Origin: Xanthostigma xanthostigma
Taxonomy: Eukaryota > Arthropoda > Insecta > Raphidioptera > Raphidiidae
Assembly: GCA_963575645.1 (NCBI GenBank)
Contig: OY754473.1
Location: 6,758,001-6,822,000 of the forward strand
Length of the DNA: 64,000 nt
Direction of reading: 5' to 3'
The notes under the pieces are model-generated. The model saw only the letters and a program-made list of their open reading frames with translations. It did no database searches and was not told the origin of the DNA. The position numbers were made by a program, and so were the translations under genes. The first letter of the stretch is position 1, and every line of letters begins with the position of its first letter. Shown piece by piece: positions 1-10,389 of the stretch.

Positions 1-99
1 CCGACTAAACAGTCGTAAGCTTCGTTCACATTCGGCAAAATAGTCTTCGGCCACCTTCGGCAAAGTATTTCGGTTATCTTCGGCGACATAATCGACTTC

Positions 100-375
100 A
101 CTTGTCCATATATTTAATACCATCTATGTTGCTAGCAAAGATCGGGAGAAAGACTTAAACACTACGGTGCAGACATAATATCACTTATTATATTATGTTC
201 GTGAATGGATGCGCGTCAGTTTGCGCATGGAACTAAGCTCTATTCCACTTATTAATTGCCCCACTACAGACGCGACACTTGCGCACAACGGGCCAAGTAA
301 AAAGAAAGAGATAGAAACAGTCATTTGCTGTCTCACTTACGGCTACTAGCAATGTAGAAGTTATTAAATATACGC
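100..375 (-). repeat. dispersed repeat P, copy 1
   Basis: The reverse complement of this stretch matches 40,725-41,002 and then resumes at 41,585-41,665. Shared blocks include GCGCATCCATTCACGAACAT and CGATCTTTGCTAGCAA (both read on the minus strand). The second copy is split by a Helitron, so this copy shows the unoccupied site. No coding sequence is visible and the element class is not recognised. Confidence 0.6.
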
Positions 376-403
376 CTTTGCAGCTATTTCAGCGTGGTAC
401 CTT

Positions 404-455
404 TATTTTAAGGACGGACGGACATACGGGGATCCTATAAGGGTTTCAATTAAAA
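404..455 (-). repeat. fragment of dispersed repeat G
   Basis: The block GATCCTATAAGGGTT recurs in the better-preserved copy near 42,368. Only this short end is recognisable. Confidence 0.4.
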
Positions 456-1362
456 AAAAACAGTTGTGTGGTTTTAAGAAACCACGACGCAAGTGAAACT
501 TTTATTGGATTGTAGACACTTATCCATCACGATTAATTATAAACAACAATATCCACATGAATACACGAATAAAAACATGTAAACACTGTACAGCACTTGC
601 CCGAATGACAGACTGACTATGTGTTATACATACTACACGGTCAGGCTGATGCTAACCATGGGCGCCGCCATATTGGTCTTGGCTGCTCTACCGAGCGCCT
701 ACTCCAAGCGCCTTTCACTTTACCCCTACTCCCCGGTCGCCTGTAATGCGACATGCAACAGACGGCCAGAAAAATTCGGGGCGATAGAATAAAAGTTTCA
801 CTTAAAAAAAACGACATTAATGCTAATGAATTGCAGACTTCTTCTTTCAAGTAAAGAATACTAAACACATTCCAAAGAAACAAACCATATTTAGCAGAGC
901 ACATTAACTTGTTAAGCGAGTGTGACAACCCCTTAATTTATACAGAACACGGTATTTTTTCGTGTTCTGGCATTATAAGAAATTGTATTGTTGTTGTAAA
1001 ACAACAATAAACAATGTTGTTGGTTTGCATTGTTGAATTGCTAGGACGTGGGTGGCGGGTTGCAAGGATTAAAACAGCGTCTGCAGGATATCAACCTATT
1101 GTTTCAGTGTTAAACACCTGCTCACTATTTATTTCTTGTATGCTGTACTTCTTTTTAAGCAGTGTTGCCAGATTAGTGACTTTATTTATTGCAGTGTTGT
1201 CTGAGACAAATATGCTTTCTTAAATTGTATACTAAATAAATTAACAAACGCACAATGAAAAATAATACAGTTAGAGTATTTTCAACACCATCTCTTTTTA
1301 ACGGATTTTACTTTCGTATTTTCAAGCTTTTAGTCTCTATTTCTTACGCAAAGTGTTTTCTC
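456..1362. other. unassigned stretch
   Basis: I see no repeat boundary or family match here. A local GC-richer patch at about 640-780 contains one short open frame, listed separately. The remainder is AT-rich with no supportable gene. Confidence 0.4.
658..792 (+). other. 44-codon ORF with signal-peptide-like start, uncertain
   Basis: The frame starts in a good initiation context (ACCATGG). It reads a hydrophobic leader (MGAAILVLAALPSAYS) and then a short tail with two Cys, ending in a stop that overlaps an AATAAA. Third codon positions are GC-rich compared with the surrounding AT-rich DNA. The minus strand is also open here and the peptide is very short, so chance cannot be excluded. No homologue is recognised. 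Confidence 0.2.
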
Positions 1363-1634
1363 TAAAGCGGCCTACACACCTTGATACAATCGACTCTTAT
1401 GTTTCATGATGCAAGTAGCAGTGTGTGTAGTACTGAATCACGTATTTGGCATCAGTTGCGGCTTGCAGCGATGCAGAGTCTGGAATCCCATTTTGGTCGG
1501 CGAGCCACGACGCCGAGTCGGCGATGCTGATGCAAGTTTCAGCGTGTATAGAATTGCGTCGATGCCAAGACGATATTAATTTATTTTCCCGCGCCATTTT
1601 AGAGGTTACTTTGTTGTTTGTGTGTGTAATTTCC

Positions 1635-1711
1635 ATGATGGAAAGTGATCGTGTATTTTGGGAAGAGTTCATTAACATTTATCATCTGCATACGTGTCTT
1701 TGGAATACAAA
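1635..1711 (+). pseudogene. MADF-domain protein, N-terminal remnant
   Basis: The frame reads MMESDRVFWEEFINIYHLHT followed by CLWNTK. This matches the start of MADF domains (aromatic-xx-FI-x-x-Y-x-x-H-x-x-LW). The domain breaks off after about 26 residues at the deletion junction. It is interpreted as the accessory DNA-binding protein of the surrounding Harbinger element. Confidence 0.5.
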
Positions 1712-1884
1712 ATATGTACTTTTAGCTCTTCCAATAAAGCATTTGAATAACGTTTGCTTTCTATAAACCATCTTTTTGACCATTTCCTTTTTGATTTCCT
1801 TTTTCTATTATGGAGTATAAAGAGTGCCCCAACTACTGCTAATAAAACTGGTGTTGGCAAAACGTATCTCATTTTATTCGTCAA
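1712..1884 (-). pseudogene. Harbinger transposase N-terminal remnant
   Basis: The minus-strand frame contains KRKWSKRWFIESKRYSNALL followed by EELKV. This resembles the conserved pre-catalytic segment of Harbinger transposases (basic-W-x-x-x-W-hydrophobic ... LL-x-E-L). The DDE nuclease part is absent. Two similar remnants lie near 39.7 and 48.8 kb. Confidence 0.5.
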
Positions 1885-2110
1885 GCACTAAGGTACCTAG
1901 AAAATAACTTAACCTACTGTTCTTGTGTTGCATGAACATGGAGTCGATTCAGGCAATAGGTTTCGATATGCAACTGATGCAAGTTTCATGAAACATAGAG
2001 TCGATGCCTGCATCGCAGCTTGTATCAAGGTGTGTAGGCCGCTTTACGCTGCTCAGGCAATGAAAAAATACGTTTATGAACAAAAGTTAATTTTTTTTAA
2101 TTGAACTATG

Positions 2111-2404
2111 CAGTGGCGTAACTATACTTCCTGAGGCCCGTGGAAAATTCATCGGATGGGGTCCTTCCTTAATATAAAAAATCTTCAGTCCTAGTTTCAT
2201 CTTTATAAATCACGAAGTAAAGAAGATAGATATTTGTATAATTCGTGTATGTTCTTCAGTTAATACCTATATCAGTTAAATTGCTACAAAATTAATATTT
2301 TTTACCAAATGTAATAAATGTTAGGTTCTTCCTGTCCTAATGGCCTCTCGGGTCGGGGGCCCATGGCATTTTGCACGTTCTGCCACCCTATTCTTACGCT
2401 ACTG
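2111..2404. mobile_element. hAT-like MITE, degraded
   Basis: The left end CAGTGGCGTAACTATA is mirrored by the right end, which reads CAGTAGCGTAAGAATA on the minus strand. The flanking 8-mers GAACTATG and GGTTTATG agree at 5 of 8 positions, as expected for a decayed 8-bp target duplication. There is no coding capacity. Confidence 0.5.
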
Positions 2405-3317
2405 GGTTTATGACTGCCACGAAATAAGGAACTTGAAAAGATATATAAGACGTATACGCAATTATTATGAGACACACTGTATAATCAATTTGACAACACT
2501 GTTTAAAAGATATATAAGTAGAGTGAAGAAAAAATGGTGATTTCACGTTCATTTAAATTTTAAAACAAAGTAGAAGAAACTTCGGTCACGGAATACTTTC
2601 TTCTAAATACGGACTATCGTACAATATGGCTTCGGTACAAAATCGTTCGTTTTGTTCTCGACATTTTTGTCCTTTTTCGAGTTGCACTTATTAAATATTC
2701 CACATTTTTTTTTCAATCGAACATGCAATCTACAAGCTATAATATAAGAGAAAAATTATACAAAATGTTATCTGTTAAAATAAATGATCTCAAAACGATA
2801 CGAAACGGTTTTGAGAAACTAAATTTTGGGAACGCTCTAAGATTACACATGTCATGTAATGTGACAGCGTCGATTTAAAATCTCACTTTCTATTGTTGTT
2901 TGATCTTAAACAACCTGTACATGTGCTTGTTAGCCAATTAGCCTGCTCTGAAAGCAAAGCGACAATCGTGCATAAAACAACAGGAGATATTATGACCACA
3001 ATATCAATATGTCAATCTTAATTGTAACCACACCCATGCGCCGATATCGTCAGCTCTCGATATATATCCATGGACTCAAAACAAAAGTGCGTATTTTTGA
3101 TATTTAGGAGTCCTTACCGAAATGGCAAAAAAACAGAGCCCCGTCGTATGATAGTCATACTTTGGTACATAGATGGAGTGCTGTTTCTCAGTAATTTCAG
3201 GGGGCGTTTGACGTACGTGCGTTCGCAGTTATACTTCTTTGGCGTGATTAAAAATTCTTTTTAATTTGCTTGCAAATAATTTAGTGCATTAAATTAATAA
3301 AAATATAAAATAACTAA
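2405..3317. other. unassigned AT-rich stretch
   Basis: No repeat family or gene is recognised. Only short open frames without recognisable motifs are present. Confidence 0.4.
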
Positions 3318-3866
3318 TCTATACTAATATATAAAGCTGAAGAGTTTGTTTGTTGGTTTGTTTGAACGCACTAATCTCAGGAAATACTGGTTCAAATTGA
3401 AAAAAAAAAATTTTGTTGGATAGCCCAATTATCAAGGAAGGCTATATAAAATCAGGCTACGACCATTAGGAGCGGAGCATTAATGAAAAATGTTGCAAAA
3501 TGTATCTCAAAAATAAGCTTCTATTCATGTGAAATGCACTAACTAGATATACTCATATTAGCGTTGCCAGAATACAGCGCCGGATAGCTCAATCGGTAGA
3601 GCACACGACTCTCAATATCAGGGTCGTGGATTCAAGCCCTACATTTAAATTTATTTCAATATTATTTAATTAATTAAAAAAAATTATTAGTTAAAAAAGG
3701 TTAAATACTGCTTTTTATCGACAAAAACTTTTGAACGGTAACTCCGATAATAATGAAATTTAGACACAACATTAATTTCGGTAAACTAAGATGAATGTGT
3801 GTACTCATGTTCCTCCCTTCCCCATTCGTTCTTTTACACCCGGGTGAAACCGGACGGGACCGCTAG
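3318..3866 (+). mobile_element. non-autonomous Helitron family B, copy B1 (tRNA-Lys module)
   Basis: The element starts with TC after A and ends with CTAG before T, as canonical Helitrons do. The palindrome CACCCGGGTG lies 16 nt before the CTAG. A tRNA-Lys-like module lies at 3,579-3,651, with an A box (TAGCTCAATCGGTAGAGC) and a degraded B box. Conserved internal blocks such as GGTAACTCCGAT are shared with copies at 30.5, 45.2, 45.8, 47.7 and 51.7 kb. There is no ORF. Confidence 0.8.
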
Positions 3867-3867
3867 T

Positions 3868-4317
3868 AAATATATAAAAGGAAACTGTGACTGACTGATC
3901 TATCAACGCACAGCTCAAACCATTGGACGGATTGGGCTGAAATTTAGCATACAGATAGTTATTATGACGTAGGCATCCGCTAAGAACAGATTTTTGAAAA
4001 TTCAACTCCTAAAAAGGTGTAACGGGGGTTCAAAATTTGCACGGAGAAATCATATAATATAATATAAATAATAAAAATATAATATAATAATAAAAATACG
4101 TTTCATGCTTTTTCAAAAACAACCCCTTCAGAGGGTGAAAAGAGGTAAATAGTCTAAAAATCAACATGAGTGTCATTTTCAAGGTTTCTTAAGGCGTTGA
4201 TTACATGAATGTCATCAATTTTGAAATTTATTAGAGGGGTCTACGTCGAGAAAGCAAATAATGGGAACGCATCCGTGTTTCGTCTCAATCGCGTGCAAAG
4301 CCGCGGGTAACAGCTAG
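3868..4317 (+). mobile_element. Helitron-like family C, 5' end interrupted by B1
   Basis: The unit begins TATATAAAAGGAAAC and runs to GCCGCGGGTAACAGCTAG before T, a typical insect Helitron 3' end. B1 appears to have inserted at its extreme 5' end, since the body starts directly after the CTAG of B1. It is non-coding. Confidence 0.55.
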
Positions 4318-4476
4318 TCTAAATATTTATTATTTTATTTTTTTAAGATGCAGTTTTTTATAAAAATGTGCAAGGATGGTTAGATTTGAACCGATGACAG
4401 TTTGATTCAAAGCTACACGAAATTAAGATTCGACATATACAGTTTTGCCTTGTGACCGCAGATCTATCGATATACA

Positions 4477-4723
4477 GTAGTGGACAATTTATGTTACCAC
4501 AATGTCATCGTAGTGGGCGAGCCAATCCAGTTGCATTTTATTTTTTTTAAGTTGGTAAAAGCAATAAATTTGTGGAAAGGCAAATCCGAAGAAATCGATA
4601 GCATTTTTTGTCGATTGTTGTTGATTTATACATGTCGTATAATTGGGTGACTCTATATTATGGAATATTATCAGACTTGCGCTAGTGAGTTTTAGTTTGG
4701 TCGATGAGTGCTCATAAGGGGCA
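4477..4723. mobile_element. possible Tc1-like terminal fragment
   Basis: The stretch begins CAGTAGTGGACAATTT, which resembles Tc1-type termini. It runs up to the start of the large foldback at 4,724. No matching right end is visible and the transposase is not recognisable. Confidence 0.25.
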
Positions 4724-5892
4724 TCTAGATGGAAAAGTCGAAAGCAGAACATTTGACTTAGGAACTTTGTTTGGACTAGCTAGGAGATAAACATACTAAA
4801 AGTCCTTGCCCCTCTGAGGTACGCCCGAAGGGGGGGAATACAAAGAAGGTCCCGTTTTTTGGTTTTTTGCTTTCATCTCGAAAACGGTACGTCGTACGAA
4901 ATTTTGTTGTAAAACATAATGAAAGCTGATAAAATTCTCTACAACTTTAGCTTTCACACTTTTTATCTATCTCCAATCTTTGCCTAGCTATGAGCTCCGA
5001 AAAATGGTCGATTTTCAAAAATGTGTTAAATTCTCTGTAGCACATTGTAACAATACGAATTTGTCAAAATCATTTCGTATCGCTCATCCACACTATTAAA
5101 AACACCCACACACTATTAAAAAATGACATAAGCTTTAACCTATTGAAGGCCCTGGGCACATTAGGATTATGGGGCCCCTATGACCTTAACAGAGCACTAT
5201 TTTGTTAGAATAGACAAAGAAAATAGATAAACAAGGTTCTAGATTCTAAGTCGAGGAATGTGATATAAAATGCATATATTTAAAAGGATCACGTTCCCAA
5301 TTTTAACATGAAGGACACAAAAAAAATAAGTATATGAAAAATAGTTCACTGATGATTTTTGTTTAAAACAGTTTAGGTACTTAGTATACCATTAAACTAG
5401 GGGGTCCCTATCGATCGCGGGGCCCTGGGCACGTGCCAGAGTGCCCAGTGGGAAAGAGGGCCCTGCGTGGAGGTACTCCCAGCTTATGTTATTTTTTAAT
5501 AGTGTGTGGGTGTTTTTAATAGTGTGGATGAGCGATACGAAATGATTTTGACAAATTCGTATTGTTACAATGTGCTACAGAGAATTTAACACATTTTTGA
5601 AAATCGACCATTTTTCGGAGCTCATAGCTAGGCAAAGATTGGAGATAGATAAAAAGTGTGAAAGCTAAAGTTATAGAGAATTTTATCAGCTTTCATTATG
5701 TATTCCAACAAAATTTCGTACGACGTACCGTTTTCGAGATGAAAGCAAAATACCAAAAAACGGGACCTTCTTTGTGCTCCCCCCCCTTCGGGCGTACCTC
5801 GGAGGGGTAAGGACTTTTAGTATGTTTATCTCCTAACTAGTCCAAACAAAGTTCCTAAGTCAAATGTTCTGCTTTCGACTTTTCCATCTAGA
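4724..5892. mobile_element. large foldback element, arms about 411 bp
   Basis: The left arm (4,724-5,134) and the right arm (5,481-5,892) are inverted copies with few differences. The arms include shared blocks such as GTACGCCCGAAGGGGGGG and GCTATGAGCTCCGAAAAA. The 346-bp centre (5,135-5,480) carries a second, poorer inverted motif around GGCCCTGGGCAC. There is no coding frame. The element superfamily is unknown, and no clear target duplication was seen. Confidence 0.75.
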
Positions 5893-6052
5893 ATTATTCG
5901 TTGCTTAAGCTATTTGTTTAAAAAAGTTCTAGAATTTACTAAACTTATAGCTAACAATATAGAAAACTTTCGTGATTTAAGCGGCTCTCCCACGCGCAGC
6001 TTATAGAGGGAACTTTGAAGCTGAGATAATTTTTCATCGGCCACCCTATATA

Positions 6053-6290
6053 CATTCAAACCTGAGTTAGTGATAACTGGGTAAGCAGGAACACTCTCTA
6101 AGTGAGAGTAATTAATAGTTCTACGAAATTTAAGAATGAGTCATAAATAGCTGAACTAACTAACATTGCTTTTGTATAGTTTCTATAGACCTCTATTATA
6201 AGTGAGACTCCTATACCTCGTAAGCTAGAAACTCGAGTTAGTGAAGAACCTCCTTGTTTGTTTGAACTCTTGCTTATCCAGGTTCGACTG
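6053..6290. mobile_element. pogo-like MITE, degraded
   Basis: TA-flanked ends. The left end reads CATTCAAACCTGAGTTAG and the right end, on the minus strand, reads CAGTCGAACCTGGATAAG. This is the pattern of pogo/Tigger-type MITEs elsewhere in the window. A hAT MITE inserted at its right edge. Confidence 0.45.
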
Positions 6291-6297
6291 TAGATAA

Positions 6298-6887
6298 TAG
6301 TGATGTGTCGCTCCTGAGCGAGTCGTTCATAATAAACGACTCCTTTCTCGGAGCGGAGCGATCGCTCTTTTTTTTGTGAATGACTCACTCCGAGCGCCAT
6401 TGCTCTGTGCTGAGCTATTCTGTACTATTGCATTCGCACATTTGCAGAGCGCACACAGCACAGGGCACAGAGGCACTAGTGAACTTTGCACGTGCAGAGT
6501 TATCTTTACCGAGTCGTTTAATGTTGAATGACACACTGTTTACAGTGACTTAAACCATTCACATTGACGTCGTTGACAAAGATATAATATTGTAACAATA
6601 AACATTATTATTGTTGAGCTTTTATTATACTTTATAGTTTATCCGAAATGCAAATATTATAACTTATAAGATCAGAATCATATTAAAATGAGCTCAGAGC
6701 TGAGTGTGTGTATTGTGCTGTGCAATGCTAAGCGACTCCTGAGCATGCATGATGACAGTTCACACCTCTGCAGTTTGCACTCTTGTGTAGTGCGTACTGT
6801 CTGATGTTGCTCCTCTGAGCGACTCTTTTTAGTGAGCGGAGCGCACGGAGCCAGTTCCCAATAAAGAGCCATGTGAACACATCACTA
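6298..6887. mobile_element. hAT MITE with 8-bp target duplication
   Basis: The inverted ends TAGTGATGTGT are flanked on both sides by GTAGATAA (6,290-6,297 and 6,888-6,895). The 8-bp duplication and the TAGTG start fit the hAT superfamily. The 590-bp interior has no transposase; it is rich in GAGCGACTC-type repeats. Confidence 0.85.
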
Positions 6888-6895
6888 GTAGATAA

Positions 6896-7320
6896 GTAGG
6901 TATTTCTTAAAGGTAGGTACATATTATACACTTGCTTCTTTAAATTCCACAGCAAATCATTATCTTGCTCTTCATTGGATCTGTCAATCAATATATGTAA
7001 TCACTTACAAATCGTCCATCATGTCTCTATGACTGGTAAATTCTAGACTACTGGTTAGCTTAAATCCTGACCTAACCATTCAAAGCAGCATTTTATTGTC
7101 TGTCAGAGATTCTCAAACTGGTTTAACAGCACGGACGAGGATTTCCCTAGCACTAGCGTTTTGCTAAGTTGAACAGAAAACAATATAAACCGTTATATTT
7201 ATAATTATATAATTTGTTTCAAAAGATGATAAATACATAAATATAGTGGAAACATTCTTTGATTAACCCAGAACTATCAGTACTGTGAAGGTGATTATCT
7301 AGCGTTACTTGACCGTATAG
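6896..7320. other. unassigned stretch
   Basis: No gene or repeat family was recognised. Confidence 0.4.
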
Positions 7321-8062
7321 AAAAAAGTGCGCTGAATCGAATGAGCACAAGCGCAGAACTGTATCTCTTCTGGTTTCGAAGTTATGATCATTTGAAAGTT
7401 TGACAATTTCAAACTCGATTATCTCCGAAACCAGACAAGATACAGAGCTGCGCCTGTGCTCATTGGATTCAGCGTGTCAAAATCTGCCGGGTAACCTTAA
7501 TATTGACCCGTTCTGGGAGACTTCGATTTTTAAAATTTTTACAGGGGGGGGCCGACGATTAAATTTTCATTTTAAAATAAGTGCAGTATCGACCAGAAAT
7601 TTATAGAATATATGGTTGAAAATGACTTGGTCCTATGCAAAAAATCATGCTGAATTGAATGAGCGTATCTAGAAGTCTGTAGCTATTGTAGTTTTCAAAT
7701 TATAGCGTTTTTAAATTTTTCAAAAAAAAATTATAAAAACGCAATCTCATTGGATTCAGCGTGATTTTTTCCATAAGACCACATAATATTAACCGCATCG
7801 GAAGGCTCTTAGTTCTTCAAAAAGCCGCCGATTTGCGAAAACATCGAAAAACTTCATTTTTTTCATTTTTTTGGGAAATATAAATTTACTTTACCTTATA
7901 GAAAAAAGTGCGCTGAATCGAATGAGCACAAGCGCAGAACTGTATCTCTTCTAGTTACGAAGCTATGTCGATTCGAAAATTTTAAAATTAAAAATTCGAA
8001 TATCTCCGAAAGGAGACAAGATACAGGGTTGAGCCTGTGCACATTTGATTCAGCGTGTCAAA
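7321..8062. repeat. three successive imperfect hairpin units
   Basis: The motif CGCTGAATCGAATGAGCAC and its inverse (ATTGGATTCAGCGTG) alternate. Units sit at about 7,328-7,480, 7,650-7,775 and 7,905-8,060. Each is a foldback of about 50-bp arms containing TATCTC(T/C)-type blocks. The first and third are close copies and the middle one is divergent. There is no coding sequence and the family is unknown. Confidence 0.55.
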
Positions 8063-8582
8063 ATCTATAAGGTAGCGTTTATAATTAAAAAAACAAACGT
8101 ATACTGACTCAAGAAGCGTCAATAAATCAAAAAAGAAAACTACTTCATTTTGGACAAAATTGAAGAAAGTAACGATGAGACAAATTCAGTGATAAGTTTT
8201 ATAGTTGTTACCTGTTCTTCTAGTTACTTATTTAGAACCACTGGTCTACTTGTATAGGAAATGTAAATAGGCATGTTTTAAAATTTTCTTAATTATAAAT
8301 TCGGTATTTATTTTGTATACATAGAAAAAAAACATCGAAATACATGTATTAATAAATTTAATAAGATCTAAGAACAACGACACTTTACTATTGAAATTAG
8401 GTTATGTACACTTTTTGCTATGTTCTGCTTTAATAAATTGTAATTTGCATAATACGTATTTTTATTTTCATTCAAGTATATATTAAGATCCAGATTAAGG
8501 TCGTTTAAAAAAAATGTAAACGTGAAAAAATATTTGTCGAAATGCTAAACCATGCCGATAAAATAATGAACTCTCATTATAG
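8063..8582. other. unassigned AT-rich stretch
   Basis: No gene or repeat family was recognised. Confidence 0.4.
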
Positions 8583-8584
8583 TA

Positions 8585-9090
8585 CAGTGTAAACTCTTTA
8601 TAACGAAACTCAAGGGACCGAGCATTTTTTATAGTTATAGAGAGTTACCGTTATATGGAGTGAAGAAAGAAAAACAACCAAATTAACAATAATCTTCAAT
8701 GTACTGCATAATCTCTTTATAACGAATTTTAAGGGACCGAACATTTTTTTCGTTATAAAGAATTTTCGTTATATGGAGGGAAGAAAGAAAAATAACCAAT
8801 TTTCACAAAATTAATTTATTCCAAACACATATACAAACACATATACCTATAGTTTGGCGTCATCAAGTGCTTGTTGAATAGATGGTGATGGTTCAGAATG
8901 GTCCTCTTTACGTCTGTAAATTTGCTGACGCCTAAATATGAACATATTTCTTCGTAATAGAGAATGGCTGTTGCGTTATAAAGAGGGTATTAATGTATAG
9001 GTTTTAAGGTAAACCAACCAAATCGTAAAAATTTCGACGTTATAGGGAGTTTTTCGTTATAACGAAGGACGTTATAAAGAGTTTACACTG
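8585..9090. mobile_element. pogo/Tigger-like MITE, TA target
   Basis: Perfect inverted ends start CAGTGTAAACTCTTTATAAC, flanked by TA on each side (8,583-8,584 and 9,091-9,092). The left subterminal region is duplicated internally at about 8,695-8,790. There is no transposase frame; it looks like a deletion derivative. A broken right end of the same family lies at 25,820-25,893. Confidence 0.75.
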
Positions 9091-9092
9091 TA

Positions 9093-9591
9093 TTTAAATA
9101 TATAATTATGTGAAAATTTTTATACAAAATAAAAATTCAACCCCTTATTACAGGCCTTAAAATATTTTTAACCTCAAAAATCGGTCGACAATTTTCAGTA
9201 ATTTGGCAAGTCCGGCGCGGTCTAGCAGATCTTGTTAAAATTTCAGAACACTACAAATTTTGATTTTGAAACGATTACCCTATTTTTTATGCTGTTATAA
9301 AGGCCCTCGACCGATTACTACGACTATAGGTATCGACGAATAAATTTTATTCGATGCGTAGCTCTTAAAGTTTAATAACGTTGACAAATATTAATTGTCC
9401 ATTTAATATGCAACTATTAATTATAATATTCTATGTACCGATGATATTAGCTAATAGTCTAAGAGCCCGGTACATAAAAACCTTTGGGAAATAGACTGAG
9501 TACTATTTTACACGAGAGGTTATTTGGGGGTCAACAGGAAACGCTTAAGTGTGTCGGATTTTCCTTGGAAATTAATCTCTTCTTTTTCGGT
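9093..9591. other. unassigned stretch
   Basis: No gene or repeat family was recognised. Confidence 0.35.
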
Positions 9592-9691
9592 TACTAGCAG
9601 TACCCGGCTCAGTCTGGTTATAGCGTGTGTTGCTGTTATAAACGTAACAGCAACACACGCTATAACGAGACTGAGCCGGCTACAGCTAGTA
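9592..9691. repeat. near-perfect 47-bp-arm hairpin
   Basis: The arms (9,592-9,638 and 9,645-9,691) pair with about three mismatches around a 6-nt loop. The stem includes GCGTGTGTTGCTGTTA and its complement. Outer ends read TACTAGC/GCTAGTA. It could be a tiny foldback transposon or a transcribed hairpin; nothing in the sequence decides between them. Confidence 0.7.
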
Positions 9692-10199
9692 CAGGCGGCG
9701 CTCTCGTTGCGGTAAAATATTTAGTTGTGGACAAAAAAGTATCCACCGTGGACATAAGTGTCCACCGTGGAAATAACACGCCCGTATGCGAAAGCAACGT
9801 CGTGTGTCAAAATTTCAAAGAAATCGGTGAAGAACTTTCAAACGTTATATTTTTGTTTGTGTAGACTTTTTGTGTTTATAACACCATCTTAATTAATCTA
9901 TCACCTGTAACAAGGCGGATAGAAAAATTACCTTAACATATATTTGTGTTGTTAATTATTAACTGGATCGAGCAACTAGTACCGCGGTACGACTTTTGCA
10001 ATGTAAAAATTAATTCGAACAAATGATCGTAGATAAAAATAATAGGGTATGCATGACGTATAGCAATTTCGTTTTTATATGTTTTTATATGTCACAATTT
10101 TCAACAGTAGATTCTAATAAACGTTTTGAAAATAATGAAGTCCTTAAAAACAAATGAGGGCGTGTAACCTTTAGGGCTCTTGTTAACGACCGTTTTAGT

Positions 10200-10381
10200 C
10201 AGTGGCGGATCCAGGATTACGGCAAGGGGGGGTCTTGAAAATTTGTTACTCCTTTTGCAGAGAATTCATGAAAAACATGAAAAGCTTTTTTTTTATTGCG
10301 CAGTAAGATTTTAATTTGAGATTTTTGATTCTCTGGAAGGGGGGGGTTTGAACCCGACCCCCCCCCGTGGATCCGCCACTG
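10200..10381. mobile_element. hAT MITE with 8-bp target duplication
   Basis: The ends CAGTGGCGGATCCA and their inverse are flanked by GTTTTAGT on both sides (10,192-10,199 and 10,382-10,389). It is 182 bp long and non-coding, with G- and C-homopolymer runs near the ends. The host sequence continues across it (CCGTTTTAGTCAACGGG). Confidence 0.9.
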
Positions 10382-10389
10382 GTTTTAGT

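Larger units (their letters stand above)
1365..2044. mobile_element. internally deleted PIF/Harbinger-like element
   Basis: Near-perfect terminal inverted repeats of about 24 bp begin AAGCGGCCTACACACC. TA flanks both ends; a 3-bp reading would be TAA against TTA. Inside are the start of a MADF-like protein on the plus strand and the start of a Harbinger-type transposase on the minus strand, facing each other. Harbinger elements typically carry a transposase plus a Myb/MADF-type DNA-binding protein, which supports the assignment. The middle of both genes is missing. Confidence 0.65.

Noticed and set aside
641-928. 95-codon minus-strand ORF
   Set aside because: No recognisable motif, no promoter or splice support, and a mixed composition; treated as chance.
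3579-3651. tRNA-Lys gene
   Set aside because: A and B boxes are present, but the T arm and acceptor are damaged and the sequence is part of a repeated Helitron. The same applies to the modules at 45.5, 46.1, 48.0 and 52.0 kb.
4365-4470. tRNA-like block on the minus strand
   Set aside because: Only a B-box-like GGTTCAAATC is visible; no A box at the right distance.
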